From positions 98,143,531-98,207,530 of the forward strand of contig CM076851.1 in the NCBI GenBank assembly GCA_039519185.1: a stretch of 64,000 nucleotides of DNA. Direction: 5' to 3'. Origin of the DNA: Astragalus membranaceus (Eukaryota > Streptophyta > Magnoliopsida > Fabales > Fabaceae). Below, piece after piece: positions 11,355 to 22,505 of the stretch. A program made the position numbers and the translations under genes. Positions within the stretch are counted from its first letter, which is position 1. Every line of letters starts with the position of its first letter. The notes under the pieces are model-generated. The model was given only the letters and a program-made list of their open reading frames with translations, was not told the origin of the DNA and made no database searches.

Positions 11355-12530
11355 TTGGTTCACATGGCTGCTCATGCTATGGACAGATTAACAATTGAGT
11401 ATGAGGAAACTGACGTGCTGGTGCAGTCTGAGGAAGGGGAAGATGAGGATGATAACATTAAGTTGTGCTTGGTAGGGCAATTTCTCACTGATGGATCTAT
11501 CAGACTACATGTTATGAAGGAAAGGATGGCTGGAGTGTGGAGACCATTGGGAGGAGTAGCTATTTGAGAATTGGAGCCTGGATAGTTTCTCTTTCAATTC
11601 TTTCATCAAATTGATATTCGTAGAGTCCTCAAGGGAGGTCCATGGTCATTCGACAAACATTTCTTGATCTTAGCACTCTTCAAGAGTGAGTAATGCCAAA
11701 CCAGATGCCCTTGTTTGTTGTTCCTTTTTGGGTTCTGGTGCACAATCTACCTCCGGGCTTTATGTCAGAAGTTGTAGGTAAGAGTCTCGCTAGCTGCTTA
11801 GGAGAGTTGTTGGAATATGATGCAAAGAACTCATCAGGATTTTGGAGATCGTTTATTTATGTGTTCTTCTTGATGTTAGGAAACCTCTTCTGCGTTCGAA
11901 GAAGATCGATACAGAAGGCAGGTGGTGCACTAGTTACGGCCTCTTTCAAATATGAGAAATTGGGATCATTCAGCTATCTATGTGGCTTGCTTGGCCATAA
12001 TGACGACTTTTGTTCTATGCCGTTGACGATGCAGAATGACACGGAGGAGAGAGGCTGGGGTCCAGAGATACGGGCAGAGATGCGGCCAAGCAGTGGAACC
12101 GACCAAGTAGTGGAACCAGCAGATGTACCAACAAGACATTAATTTTTTGTGTGAAACTACAAGATAGTAAGATTACAGTATGATTCTTCTTTCGCTATTA
12201 GTAGTAGAGGTCGTAGTGGAGGTTTGGCGGTGTTTTGGAAGCAACCGTTTGATTGTCATATAAAAAATTACTCTCAGAAATTTATAAATTTGTGAGTCTG
12301 TCAACAAGATAGACCTGAAATGAGACTTACTTATTTCTATGGCTACCCTAAAAGTGGAAGGAGGAGGGACTCTCGGAACTTCTCTTCAGTGGTGTATCAT
12401 TGGGGATTTTAATGACCTTCTGTCCAATGATGATAAGCGAGGTTGTGTGGAACATCCTCTTTGGAAATTTCGTGGTTTTAGAGATGCGATGATGGATTGT
12501 CATTTGGTAGATATCCCTATTGAGGGGTAT
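11355..12530 (+). mobile_element. LINE piece 1: ORF1 and start of endonuclease
   Basis: First of four collinear pieces of a degenerate L1-type LINE. ORF1 shows a DUF4283-like region (AHAMDRLTIEYEETDVLVQ, LCLVGQFLTDGSIRLHVMKE) and a CCHC-like knuckle, YLCGLLGHNDDFC, near 11972-12010; frames are broken by indels and a stop near 11565. From about 12190 the apurinic endonuclease of ORF2 begins (SSRGRSGGLAVFWKQPF, then WCIIGDFNDLLSNDDKRG). The piece ends at the Tekay insertion at 12533; the frame resumes at 21303 with QFTWRRRRG. Non-functional. Confidence 0.85.
12526..12530. repeat. Target-site duplication (left) of Tekay element 1
   Basis: GGTAT here matches GGTAT at 21303-21307. Two extra bases, TA, lie between this copy and the LTR start at 12533. 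Removing the element and one copy restores the LINE codons for GYQFTW. Confidence 0.8.
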
Positions 12531-12532
12531 TA

Positions 12533-14622
12533 TGTAACATCCTCAAAATAATTAATCGAATTATTTGGATGTTAACCCAATTGAATTAATTTGGTACTTA
12601 ATTGGTAAAATTATTGAGTGCTAAAATTAATTATTGGCTGTCACAGGATCGTTGACCGAATAATACGGATCTAGGGCGTTTTGGATTTGTAATAAGGGAT
12701 TAAGATCGATATGGTAATTGGACCACGCCACCACTTATTTATTAATTGAATAAATATGTGTGTGTGTGTTAAATAAAAGAAGAAAGAAAAGAAGAAAGGA
12801 AAGAAAGAAAAGAGAAAGGAAGCGCTGGAAACAGAGAAAGGAAGAAGAGAAAAGAAGAAGGAAAAAGGGAAGAGAAGAAGAAGAATCCTCAACCTCCAAG
12901 CTCCAAACTTCATCATCTTCATCACCTCCTCTCCCTCAACATAACCCCATAACTTGGTAAGATTCCCTTCCATTTTTCCCCATTAATTTGACCTACGAAA
13001 TTATAGGGTTTGGTTGGGGAATTTGTTGAAATCTTGAGTTGTGAGCTGGAATTAATGATTGATTCATGGTCAGGATCGAAGCCAAGAGCGGTGGATCGCC
13101 TTTGGGAATTCGAAACGAAGTTAGGAGCGGTTCGGTGTTGTTTGGGTTCGATTCGGTGATTTCGACACGTCGGTGATTTCGGCTCGGCAACGACTCTCGC
13201 TTCAAGGGTGAGTTTTACTCACGCTTAGGATGTTTTTGTGTCTCGATAAATTTTATGTGCTTTGATTCCGAAAGATTTTGATACAAAACCGCTATTCGGA
13301 AAAATATGTCGTTTTTGATAAAATTCGTTTTGATTGAGTTTTTGAATTGATTGATTGATTGTATGGTATTGGTTGGACTGGTTTTGCTGGTTGTCAAATC
13401 TGTTTTCGATCGGAACTGAAATCGGAATTGAGCGGAATAGCGGATTTCGCGAAAATCGCAAAATCTGCACCAGACAGACCCCCATCGCGTCGCGACCCGC
13501 AGGGCATCGCGTCGCGACCAAGTGCAGTTTTGTCACGCAAAATGTTTCTGTCGTTTTTCGCGTCGCGACGGTAGCAATTCGCGTCGCGACGTTTTGCAGA
13601 TTTTCAACAGTTTTTCACTGATCTTGTTTTCGCGATATCTTTTGATCCGGGAACCCGATTGGGGTGTTCTAAAATGCGTTGGAAAGCTTATTCAGAGGCC
13701 TAACTGGATATTCTATTTTTAAGGCAAAATGATCTATTTTCGAAATTGTAAATTGTGTCGAAAAGAAGTAAATTAGAGTACGAGTGTGAACTTGGTTTTA
13801 TAAAAGCGTGGGTTAAGTGTTCAATTGGCATTATCTGATTTGATGGACTATGAGTTCATAGTATTGTAGATATACGTATAAAGTATATCGAGTTGGGTGA
13901 CGACCCATTATTTAACATACTAGGGGGAGGCAGTCATGATCCTTTTACCTAGGCTCCATGCCAATAGGAGAAGGTACTATTGGTAGGGGGGTTCACCGCC
14001 TTGCAGCGTTCGCGTCAGCGGTGTTATGTTGTTTGTAGTACGTTTACCGGGTTCTTCGTTCGCGTCAGCGGTATCGTACTAAACTAATAGGTTACCGGGT
14101 TCTTCGTTCGCGTCAGCGGTAATCTGTTAAAATGTTTTATGCGGTCCATCGGGAGTAGCGTTCGCGCAGCCGATACCGTATTGAATTAATACCGGATTTC
14201 ATAATTGAGTCGAGAGTGTTAGTAGGGGTTTCGGTAGAACTCACTGAGATTGTATCTCACTGTTTAAATGTTGTTGTTTTATAGAGACACAGGGACAGAG
14301 GAAGTCCAAGAGGCACGAGTAGGTTGGGCTCGGACTGGTTGCGGATGACTTAGCATTATGTTTAACTTTATATTTCCTCTTGTTGTCTATGTACCGCAAC
14401 ACTACGACTTTAGTGTAAATCTCTTTATTTCCGCTTTCTTGTATGATACTGAGCAGGATAGTTCGCTGAATTTTATGGTCTTATGTGTATTAAGACTGAT
14501 TGGCTGTTGTCCAGTGAAAACTATTTTGCAGTGTTCAGTATTTATGCAGGAAATATTATCTCTGATGTATGTTTAATGTGCACTTGGGTGTTTTTAACAA
14601 ATAAAAATACCAGGGTGTTACA
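12533..14622 (+). repeat. 5' LTR of Tekay element 1
   Basis: 2,090 bp. Holds a purine tract at 12772-12890, four copies of GCGTCGCGAC (13485-13600), a TATAAAAG box at 13799-13806, and three copies of TTCGCGTCAGCGGT (14009-14120). Differs from the 3' LTR by about 0.3%. Confidence 0.95.
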
Positions 14623-14624
14623 GT

Positions 14625-14636
14625 TGGTATCAGAGC
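14625..14636 (+). other. Primer-binding site, initiator tRNA-Met
   Basis: TGGTATCAGAGC, complementary to the 3' end of plant initiator methionine tRNA, two bases after the LTR end. Confidence 0.93.
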
Positions 14637-14756
14637 GGTTCGACCTAGTCGGACTTAGCTTATAGGGTCTTTGCTTTTTCCAGTCGTGATTTTCTTAATA
14701 TGCTATTAGACATTGAGCTTGATCAACTTAATACTTTGTGCATATTTCGCAGAATC

Positions 14757-17700
14757 ATGGCCAGAAGAGGTAGAGGCGTTCCTCCTCCTGTTGATCCAAA
14801 TTTTGAGTGGATGCAGAATGTCATTGAGAACCAGCAGAAAATGATGCAAGACATGATGCTTATGCATCAGCAGCAACAAATCCAACAGCAAAATGCTCAG
14901 CAGCATCAAGCTCCAGAGCCACAAGTGAACCCAAGGAGAATTTTCACAGAGTTCCTGAAAATGAAGCCCTCCGAGTTTAGAGGTGGGCCGGATGTCATGA
15001 GAGCACAACATTGGCTGGATGACATTGAAAAGATCTTTGTAACAATGCAGGTGACCGATGAAGATAAGTTGAGGTTGGCATCCCATATGTTGAAGGGAGA
15101 GGCCAATAACTGGTGGACAAATGCTAGGTCCATGATGGAGACAATGGGAACTCCCCCGACTTGGGAAAATTTCCGAACATCATTTTTGGAACAATTCTTC
15201 CCCACGGCTATGAGGTTTGATAAGGAAAATGAGTTTTTGGCTCTTACACAAGGAGGCTTGACCGTGGGCCAATACACGGCTAAATTTGAAGAGTTGTATC
15301 AATTCTTCGGTTTAGCTGGATATGCCCCCAATGACCAATGGAAAACTGACAGGTACAAATATGGGTTGAGGGAGGATATTGCTCAAAGTCTTAGTTCTTT
15401 TCCGAGAACCAACTATGCAGCCATGGTACAACAATCTTATATCGCCGAAAGTGATTTGTCAAGGTTGTATGCAAGCAGAAAGGCATTCCATCAAAATAGA
15501 AAGAGCACTGGGTCATCTAGTTCTCAGATGGGTCCCAAACATGACTCAGGCAGGGGTGGTAATTATAAAGGGAAACAGGTGCAAACAGCCGACCAAAGGA
15601 AGTTTAGGAATTGTTCCAAGTGCGGAAGGCATCACCGTGGCGAGTGTCCGTTAAGATCTGATCGGTGCTATGTTTGTAATGAGGAGGGCCATTATGCAAA
15701 TAAGTGCCCAACAAGGAAGAGCTTCCATGGGGCACCAAATGCCTCTGGACAAGGAAGGATCAACACCTTGGATGCTCGGACCATCACACCTACCGATAAT
15801 CTTCTGAGGGGTACGGGATCTCTTTTTAATAATTCAGTCAATATTTTATATGATTCTGGTGCAACTCACTGTTTTATCTCACAAGCATGTGTGGATCGGT
15901 TGGGATTAGCATTGTCTGAGCTATCCGAACCGATAACTATTTTAACTGCTGCCAAGGGTCGTGTCCAGACCCAATCATTATGTGAAAATTGCCTACTTGT
16001 CATAGGCGACAGACAGTTTGTTGTGAAATTTATTTGCTTGCCTATGAGAAGCATGGACATTGTGCTGGGTATGAATTGGATGGCTGAAAATCATGTAACA
16101 ATCAACTGTGCCGATCGAACTATTAGCTTCGCCTCCGAATCCATAGGATTGACACAGGCAGATTCTGAAGCGACGATCTCTTACACCGAAGCAAGCCAGT
16201 CATTATTCCAAGGTGCGGAAGCTATTCTTATTATGTTGTCTGCATCTACTGAAACGGGTTTAGATTTGTCATCTGTGCAAGTGGTAAATGAATTTCTAGA
16301 TGTCTTTCCAGAAGAAGTTTCATCCTTACCTCCTGACCGAGAGGTAGAATTCTCAATAGAATTGATTCCTGGTACAGGATCAATCTCTATTGCTCCTTAT
16401 AGAATGTCTCCTTTAGAGTTGAAGGAACTGAAGTCTCAACTTGAGGAATTAATATCGAAAAGGTTTATCCGACCGAGTGCTTCTCCATGGGGTGCTCCGG
16501 TGTTGCTAGTCAAAAAGAAGGATGGTAGCATGAGGTTGTGCATAGATTATCGACAATTGAATAAAGTGACGATCAAGAATAAATATCCCTTGCCAAGGAT
16601 AGACGATTTGCTAGACCAACTTAGAGGTGCTGTGGTATTTTCAAAAATTGATCTGAGGTCGGGCTATCATCAAATAAAGGTACGAGCCTTAGATATTCCG
16701 AAGACAGCTTTCCGTACGAGGTATGGACATTACGAGTTCGTAGTGATGCCCTTCGGTTTGACTAATGCTCCAGCGGTATTCATGGATTACATGAACCGGG
16801 TATTCCACCCTTATCTCGATCAGTTTGTGGTAGTATTTATTGATGATATCTTGGTGTACTCTAAGACCATTGAGGACCATGTTCAACATCTCCGCATTGT
16901 TCTGAACGTACTCCGAGAAAAGAAATTGTATGCTAAGCCGTCGAAGTGTGACTTCTGGATGCCGGAAGTGAAGTTTTTGGGACACGTGATTTCCCAATCG
17001 GGAGTTGCGGTGGATCCCAGTAAAGTAGAAGCAGTGTTGAATTGGGAACGACCAACATCTGTTACTGAGATAAGAAGTTTCTTGGGTCTAGCCGGTTACT
17101 ATAGGAGGTTTATCCAAGGCTTTTCACAATTGGTTCTTCCACTTACTCGGTTGACTCGCAAGGCCCAACCGTTTATATGGAATGCCGATTGTGAGGAATG
17201 TTTTCAAGAGTTGAAGGTTAGGTTGACTTCTGCTCCAATCCTAATTCTTCCAGATCCGTCTTTGGATTTTCAAATTTACAGCGATGCTTCTGGAAAGGGT
17301 TTGGGGTGTGTTCTCATGCAGAACCAACAAGTTGTAACTTATGCCTCCAGACAGTTGAAGACTCATGAAGAGAATTATCCGACTCATGATTTGGAGTTGG
17401 CAGCTATTGTGTACGCACTGAAGATTTGGAGACATTACCTGTATGGGTCTCGTTTCGAAGTCTTTAGTGATCATAAAAGCTTGAAATATTTGTTTGACCA
17501 GAAGGAGTTGAATAACAGGCAGAGAAGATGGGTGGAGTTTCTGAAGGATTATGACTTCGAATTGAAGTATCATCCGGGAAAGGCTAATGTTGTAGCTGAT
17601 GCACTAAGTAGGAAATCCATTCATATAGCAAGATTAATGATGCATGAAATGGAATTGTTGGAGTCTTTCCGGGACTTAAATGTGGATTCAAAGCCAAAAA

Positions 17701-19151
17701 GGAACCGGTTAATGCTGAGCCACATGAGGATCTCTAGCTCATTAAGGGATTCTATTCGCTTAGCGCAGGAAAACGATGTGAAGCTACAATCGCAAAAATT
17801 GTTGCCAGATTTTACCGAGGATAGTGATGGGGTTATTTGTTTCAACGGTAGGATCTGTGTGCCCGACGAAGAGAGTATTAAAAAGCAAGTGCTAGAGGAA
17901 GCACACCGAAGTTTATTTTCTGTACATCCTGGATCCACCAAGATGTATAGAGATTTAAAGCAGATGTATTGGTGGCATGGAATGAAGTTAGAGATTGCTG
18001 AATTTGTATCAAAATGCTTAACTTGCCAAAGAGTTAAGATAGAGCACCAGAAGCCTGCTGGTCTGCTACGGTCACTAGACGTGCCAGTGTGGAAATGGGA
18101 AGACATTTCTATGGATTTTGTAATGGCGTTGCCAAGGTCTCAAGCCGGTAACGATTCCATTTGGGTAGTTGTGGATAGGTTAACTAAATCAGCTCATTTT
18201 ATTCCAGTTCGTTCGAGCAGTAAAGTATCCAAGTTAGCTGAAGTGTATTTGAAGAACATAGTAAGGTTACATGGGGTTCCTACCAGTATAGTGTCGGATC
18301 GAGATCCGAAATTCACTTCTCGATTTTGGAAAGCTCTGAATGAAGCATTGGGAACTAAAGTACTTCTTAGTACCGCTTATCACCCACAGACCGATGGTCA
18401 GACCGAGAGAACTATCCAGACATTAGAGGATATGCTTAGGGCTTCGGTACTTGATAACGGGAAGAAATGGGAGGATCATCTTCCATTGGTTGAATTCTCA
18501 TATAACAACAGTTATCATTCCAGTATCGGAATGGCACCTTTTGAAGCCTTGTATGGTAGAAAATGTAGAACTCCATTGTGTTGGTGGGAAGTCGGTGAAA
18601 ACCGATTGTTAGGACCTGAGATGATTCATGACACTACTGAGAAGATCAGGTTAATCAGAGAAAGAATGAAAGCTGCCCAGAGCAGGCAAAAGAGCTATGC
18701 TGATAAAAGGAGAAGGCCATTAGAGTTTGAGTCGGGCGATCATGTGTTTTTGAGACTATCACCAACAATTGGCACAGGTAGGGCATTACGGGTGAAGAAA
18801 CTCAGTCCTCGGTATATTGGACCCTTCCAGATTATTGAGCGAATAGGGTCTCTTGCATACCGTATTGCTTTGCCTCCACCATTGTCAAATCTGCATGATG
18901 TATTCCATGTGTCTCAGCTGCGGAAGTACATTCCCGATCCAAGTCAACCGTTAGATTTTGAAACGATTGATCTTCGACCGGACTTGCCCTTCCAACCTAA
19001 TCCGAATTACATCATGGAACGTGGCGAGAGGACGCTACGGACAAAGTCAATTCCCATTGTCAAGGTGGTATGGGATGGTTTTTCCGCCGAGGAAGCTACT
19101 TGGGAGTTGGAGGACGATATGCGGACTCGGTATCCGTATTTGTTCTCTTGA
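14757..19151 (+). CDS. Gag-Pol polyprotein of Tekay element 1
   Basis: Single frame of 1,464 residues from MARRGRGVPPP; an in-frame ATG 57 bases upstream is also possible, but this start fits the family better. Order: Gag with QHWLDDIEKIF near residue 75-90; CCHC knuckle CYVCNEEGHYANKC from residue 304; aspartic protease with DSGAT at 366; reverse transcriptase with FIDDILVYS (catalytic DD at 696-697); RNase H with YSDAS at 843; integrase with an HHCC zinc region about 1050-1090 and catalytic D1120, D1181, E1217 (35 residues between the last two); then the GPF region (RYIGPFQIIERIG) and a chromodomain-like C-terminus (VVWDGFSAEEATWELEDD). It drives cytoplasmic reverse transcription and nuclear integration. 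All catalytic residues are present and no frame is broken, so the element may still be mobile. Confidence 0.96.
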   Translation: MARRGRGVPPPVDPNFEWMQNVIENQQKMMQDMMLMHQQQQIQQQNAQQHQAPEPQVNPRRIFTEFLKMKPSEFRGGPDVMRAQHWLDDIEKIFVTMQVTDEDKLRLASHMLKGEANNWWTNARSMMETMGTPPTWENFRTSFLEQFFPTAMRFDKENEFLALTQGGLTVGQYTAKFEELYQFFGLAGYAPNDQWKTDRYKYGLREDIAQSLSSFPRTNYAAMVQQSYIAESDLSRLYASRKAFHQNRKSTGSSSSQMGPKHDSGRGGNYKGKQVQTADQRKFRNCSKCGRHHRGECPLRSDRCYVCNEEGHYANKCPTRKSFHGAPNASGQGRINTLDARTITPTDNLLRGTGSLFNNSVNILYDSGATHCFISQACVDRLGLALSELSEPITILTAAKGRVQTQSLCENCLLVIGDRQFVVKFICLPMRSMDIVLGMNWMAENHVTINCADRTISFASESIGLTQADSEATISYTEASQSLFQGAEAILIMLSASTETGLDLSSVQVVNEFLDVFPEEVSSLPPDREVEFSIELIPGTGSISIAPYRMSPLELKELKSQLEELISKRFIRPSASPWGAPVLLVKKKDGSMRLCIDYRQLNKVTIKNKYPLPRIDDLLDQLRGAVVFSKIDLRSGYHQIKVRALDIPKTAFRTRYGHYEFVVMPFGLTNAPAVFMDYMNRVFHPYLDQFVVVFIDDILVYSKTIEDHVQHLRIVLNVLREKKLYAKPSKCDFWMPEVKFLGHVISQSGVAVDPSKVEAVLNWERPTSVTEIRSFLGLAGYYRRFIQGFSQLVLPLTRLTRKAQPFIWNADCEECFQELKVRLTSAPILILPDPSLDFQIYSDASGKGLGCVLMQNQQVVTYASRQLKTHEENYPTHDLELAAIVYALKIWRHYLYGSRFEVFSDHKSLKYLFDQKELNNRQRRWVEFLKDYDFELKYHPGKANVVADALSRKSIHIARLMMHEMELLESFRDLNVDSKPKRNRLMLSHMRISSSLRDSIRLAQENDVKLQSQKLLPDFTEDSDGVICFNGRICVPDEESIKKQVLEEAHRSLFSVHPGSTKMYRDLKQMYWWHGMKLEIAEFVSKCLTCQRVKIEHQKPAGLLRSLDVPVWKWEDISMDFVMALPRSQAGNDSIWVVVDRLTKSAHFIPVRSSSKVSKLAEVYLKNIVRLHGVPTSIVSDRDPKFTSRFWKALNEALGTKVLLSTAYHPQTDGQTERTIQTLEDMLRASVLDNGKKWEDHLPLVEFSYNNSYHSSIGMAPFEALYGRKCRTPLCWWEVGENRLLGPEMIHDTTEKIRLIRERMKAAQSRQKSYADKRRRPLEFESGDHVFLRLSPTIGTGRALRVKKLSPRYIGPFQIIERIGSLAYRIALPPPLSNLHDVFHVSQLRKYIPDPSQPLDFETIDLRPDLPFQPNPNYIMERGERTLRTKSIPIVKVVWDGFSAEEATWELEDDMRTRYPYLFS

Positions 19152-19188
19152 GGTATGTTGTGTTTAATTTTGAGGACAAAATTCTTTC

Positions 19189-19201
19189 AAGTTGGGGAGA
19201 A
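19189..19201 (+). other. Polypurine tract of Tekay element 1
   Basis: AAGTTGGGGAGAA directly before the 3' LTR; primes plus-strand DNA synthesis. Confidence 0.85.
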
Positions 19202-21302
19202 TGTAACATCCTCAAAATAATTAATCGAATTATTTGGATGTTAACCCAATTGAATTAATTTGGTACTTAATTGGTAAAATTATTGAGTGCTAAAATTAAT
19301 TATTGGCTGTCACAGGATCGTTGACCGAATAATACGGATCTAGGGAGTTTTGGATTTGTAATAAGGGATTAAGATCGATATGGTAATTGGACCACGCCAC
19401 CACTTATTTATTAATTGAATAAATATGTGTGTGTGTGTTAAATAAAAGAAGAAAGAAAAGAAGAAAGGAAAGAAAGAAAAGAGAAAGGAAGCGCTGGAAA
19501 CAGAAAGGAAGAAGAGAAAAGAAGAAGGAAAAAGAAGAAGGAAAAAGGGAAGAGAAGAAGAAGAATCCTCAACCTCCAAGCTCCAAACTTCATCATCTTC
19601 ATCACCTCCTATCCCTCAACATAACCCCATAACTTGGTAAGATTCCCTTCCATTTTTCCCCATTAATTTGACCTACGAAATTATAGGGTTTGGTTGGGGA
19701 ATTTGTTGAAATCTTGAGTTGTGAGCTGGAATTAATGATTGATTCATGGTCAGGATCGAAGCCAAGAGCGGTGGATCGCCTTTGGGAACTCGAAACGAAG
19801 TTAGGAGCGGTTCGGTGTTGTTTGGGTTCGATTCGGTGATTTCGACACGTCGGTGATTTCGGCTCGGCAACGACTCTCGCTTCAAGGGTGAGTTTTACTC
19901 ACGCTTAGGATGTTTTTGTGTCTCGATAAATTTTATGTGCTTTGATTCCGAAAGATTTTGATACAAAACCGCTATTCGGAAAAATATGTCGTTTTTGATA
20001 AAATTCGTTTTGATTGAGTTTTTGAATTGATTGATTGATTGTATGGTATTGGTTGGACTGGTTTTGCTGGTTGTCAAATCTGTTTTCGATCGGAACTGAA
20101 ATCGGAATTGAGCGGAATAGCGGATTTCGCGAAAATCGCAAAATCTGCACCAGACAGACCCCCATCGCGTCGCGACCCGCAGGGCATCGCGTCGCGACCA
20201 AGTGCAGTTTTGTCACGCAAAATGTTTCTGTCGTTTTTCGCGTCGCGACGGTAGCAGTTCGCGTCGCGACGTTTTGCAGATTTTCAACAGTTTTTCACTG
20301 ATCTTGTTTTCGCGATATCTTTTGATCCGGGAACCCGATTGGGGTGTTCTAAAATGCGTTGGAAAGCTTATTCAGAGGCCTAACTGGATATTCTATTTTT
20401 AAGGCAAAATGATCTATTTTCGAAATTGTAAATTGTGTCGAAAAGAAGTAAATTAGAGTACGAGTGTGAACTTGGTTTTATAAAAGCGTGGGTTAAGTGT
20501 TCAATTGGCATTATCTGATTTGATGGACTATGAGTTCATAGTATTGTAGATATACGTATAAAGTATATCGAGTTGGGTGACGACCCATTATTTAACATAC
20601 TAGGGGGAGGCAGTCATGATCCTTTTACCTAGGCTCCATGCCAATAGGAGAAGGTACTATTGGTAGGGGGGTTCACCGCCTTGCAGCGTTCGCGTCAGCG
20701 GTGTTATGTTGTTTTTAGTACGTTTACCGGGTTCTTCGTTCGCGTCAGCGGTATCGTACTAAACTAATAGGTTACCGGGTTCTTCGTTCGCGTCAGCGGT
20801 AATCTGTTAAAATGTTTTATGCGGTCCATCGGGAGTAGCGTTCGCGCAGCCGATACCGTATTGAATTAATACCGGATTTCATAATTGAGTCGAGAGTGTT
20901 AGTAGGGGTTTCGGTAGAACTCACTGAGATTGTATCTCACTGTTTAAATGTTGTTGTTTTACAGAGACACAGGGACAGAGGAAGTCCAAGAGGCACGACT
21001 AGGTTGGGCTCGGACTGGTTGCGGATGACTTAGCATTATGTTTAACTTTATATTTCCTCTTGTTGTCTATGTACCGCAACACTACGACTTTAGTGTAAAT
21101 CTCTTTATTTCCGCTTTCTTGTATGATACTGAGCAGGATAGTTCGCTGAATTTTATGGTCTTATGTGTATTAAGACTGATTGGCTGTTGTCCAGTGAAAA
21201 CTATTTTGCAGTGTTCAGTATTTATGCAGGAAATATTATCTCTGATGTATGTTTAATGTGCACTTGGGTGTTTTTAACAAATAAAAATACCAGGGTGTTA
21301 CA
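19202..21302 (+). repeat. 3' LTR of Tekay element 1
   Basis: 2,101 bp. It is 11 bp longer than the 5' LTR because of a 13-bp gain and a 2-bp loss in the GA-rich tract near 19500. Ends GGGTGTTACA, followed by the GGTAT target duplication. Confidence 0.95.
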
Positions 21303-21751
21303 GGTATCAATTTACTTGGAGAAGAAGAAGAGGCATTGATGATTTTAAGGAGGAGAGGTTGGATAGATCTATGGCAACTCAATTATGGAAGGACACACTC
21401 CCTAACTCTTGTTTATGTAACACCGTGATTGACCGTTCCGATCATACTCCTATTGTTCTCCATCTTTATGAACATGGTCGTAGAAGGAGGGGGAGATCTT
21501 TCAAGTTTGGAAATGCTTGGCTTGAGGAGGAGGGTCTTGAAGCTTTAGTGGAGAGAGGGCGGAGTCTAGGGGCTGGTCTTGATGTGATCAATAGATTGAA
21601 AACATGTACGGAACATATTAAAGATGCGCTATCGTGGTGATATTGACGGTGTAGAAAAGAGTTGGAAGTTCTTCGTGAGGATGTTTCCAATGAGGCAGCA
21701 ATTCGCTATAAGGAAGTGCAACAGAAGCTTAGTCAATTATTATCTCAAGAA
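21303..21751 (+). mobile_element. LINE piece 2: end of endonuclease
   Basis: Continues LINE piece 1: QFTWRRRRGIDDFKEERLD, then CNTVIDRSDHTPIVLHL (the SDH motif of the endonuclease catalytic core), then FKFGNAWLEEEGLE. A stop at 21638 and a frameshift show decay. It ends at LLSQE, where CACTA element A is inserted at 21752. Confidence 0.85.
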
Positions 21752-21759
21752 CACTACAA

Positions 21760-21990
21760 GAAAATCGACGATTTCCGATGGCAAAATCTGTCGCAAATGC
21801 AGTGATTTTTGTCGCAAATTAACGTTTCCGACGGACAAAATTTCGTCGCAAAATCGCTCGTCGCAAATTGTTTCCGACGGATATTTTCGTCGCAAATTTC
21901 TCCGTCGCAGAGTCGTCGGAAACCTATCGCAAATATCCGTGACAAAGTCGTCGCAAACTTTGACACCTTTTCGTCTCAAATCCGTCGCAA
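21760..21990. repeat. Left subterminal repeats of CACTA A
   Basis: Many copies of TCGTCGCAAA / TCCGACGGA in both orientations. In CACTA elements such arrays bind the transposase. Confidence 0.85.
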
Positions 21991-22128
21991 ATCTGTCACA
22001 AATTTTTTAAAAAAAATAAAAAAAATTAAATTATACATCCAAGTGAACTTAAAAAAACTAAATTACCATTATAATAATAATAATAACAACCTCTATAGTC
22101 TCCACAACACATATCATAATAAATCAAA

Positions 22129-22505
22129 GGCTAAATATATATTTTGGCCCTTTATCTTTGGGGTTGTGGTCACTTTGGCCCTTTATCTTTTTTTTTTCTC
22201 ATTTTAGACCCTCATGTTTTTTATTTGTGTCATTTTGGCCCCTGCCGTTATGTTTATGTTTTTTTAGGCAAATTTTTAAGGACGAAAATGAAATCAATTA
22301 AAACATAAGGGCCCAAAATGAAATCAATTAAAAACATAAGGGACTAAAATGAAATCAATTAAAAACATAAGGGACCAAAATGATAACAGCAGGGGCCAAA
22401 ATGACACACACAAAAAACATGAGGGTCTAAAATGAGAAAAAAAAAAGATAAAGGGCCAAAGTGACCACAACCCCAAAGATAAAGGGCCAAAATATATATT
22501 TAGCC
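22129..22505. mobile_element. Foldback MITE, Mutator-like
   Basis: 377 bp with very long inverted arms (starts GGCTAAATATATATTTTGGC, ends with its reverse complement) of roughly 125 bp. TAAATCAAA at 22120-22128 and 22506-22514 is a 9-bp target duplication, typical of Mutator-like elements. The centre has three repeats of AAAATGAAATCAATTAAAA. No gene; a transcript would fold into a long hairpin. Confidence 0.85.

Larger units (their letters stand above)
12533..21302 (+). mobile_element. Intact Tekay/Del-type Ty3/gypsy retrotransposon 1
   Basis: An 8,770-bp complete element: 5' LTR 12533-14622, primer site 14625-14636, one uninterrupted gag-pol frame 14757-19151, polypurine tract 19189-19201, 3' LTR 19202-21302. 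Ends are TGTAACATCC and GGGTGTTACA. By eye the LTRs differ by about seven substitutions plus two indels in a purine tract, so the insertion is recent. The integrase C-terminus with a chromodomain-like tail indicates the chromovirus (Tekay) lineage. It lies inside the endonuclease region of the LINE, on the same strand. Confidence 0.95.

Noticed and set aside
12671..13722. Several short frames, repeated at 19340-20402
   Set aside because: All lie in the two LTRs of Tekay element 1, including peptides from its GA tract; present twice only because LTRs are duplicated.
16689..18106. Antisense frames of 102-161 codons
   Set aside because: Shadows of the gag-pol reading frame.
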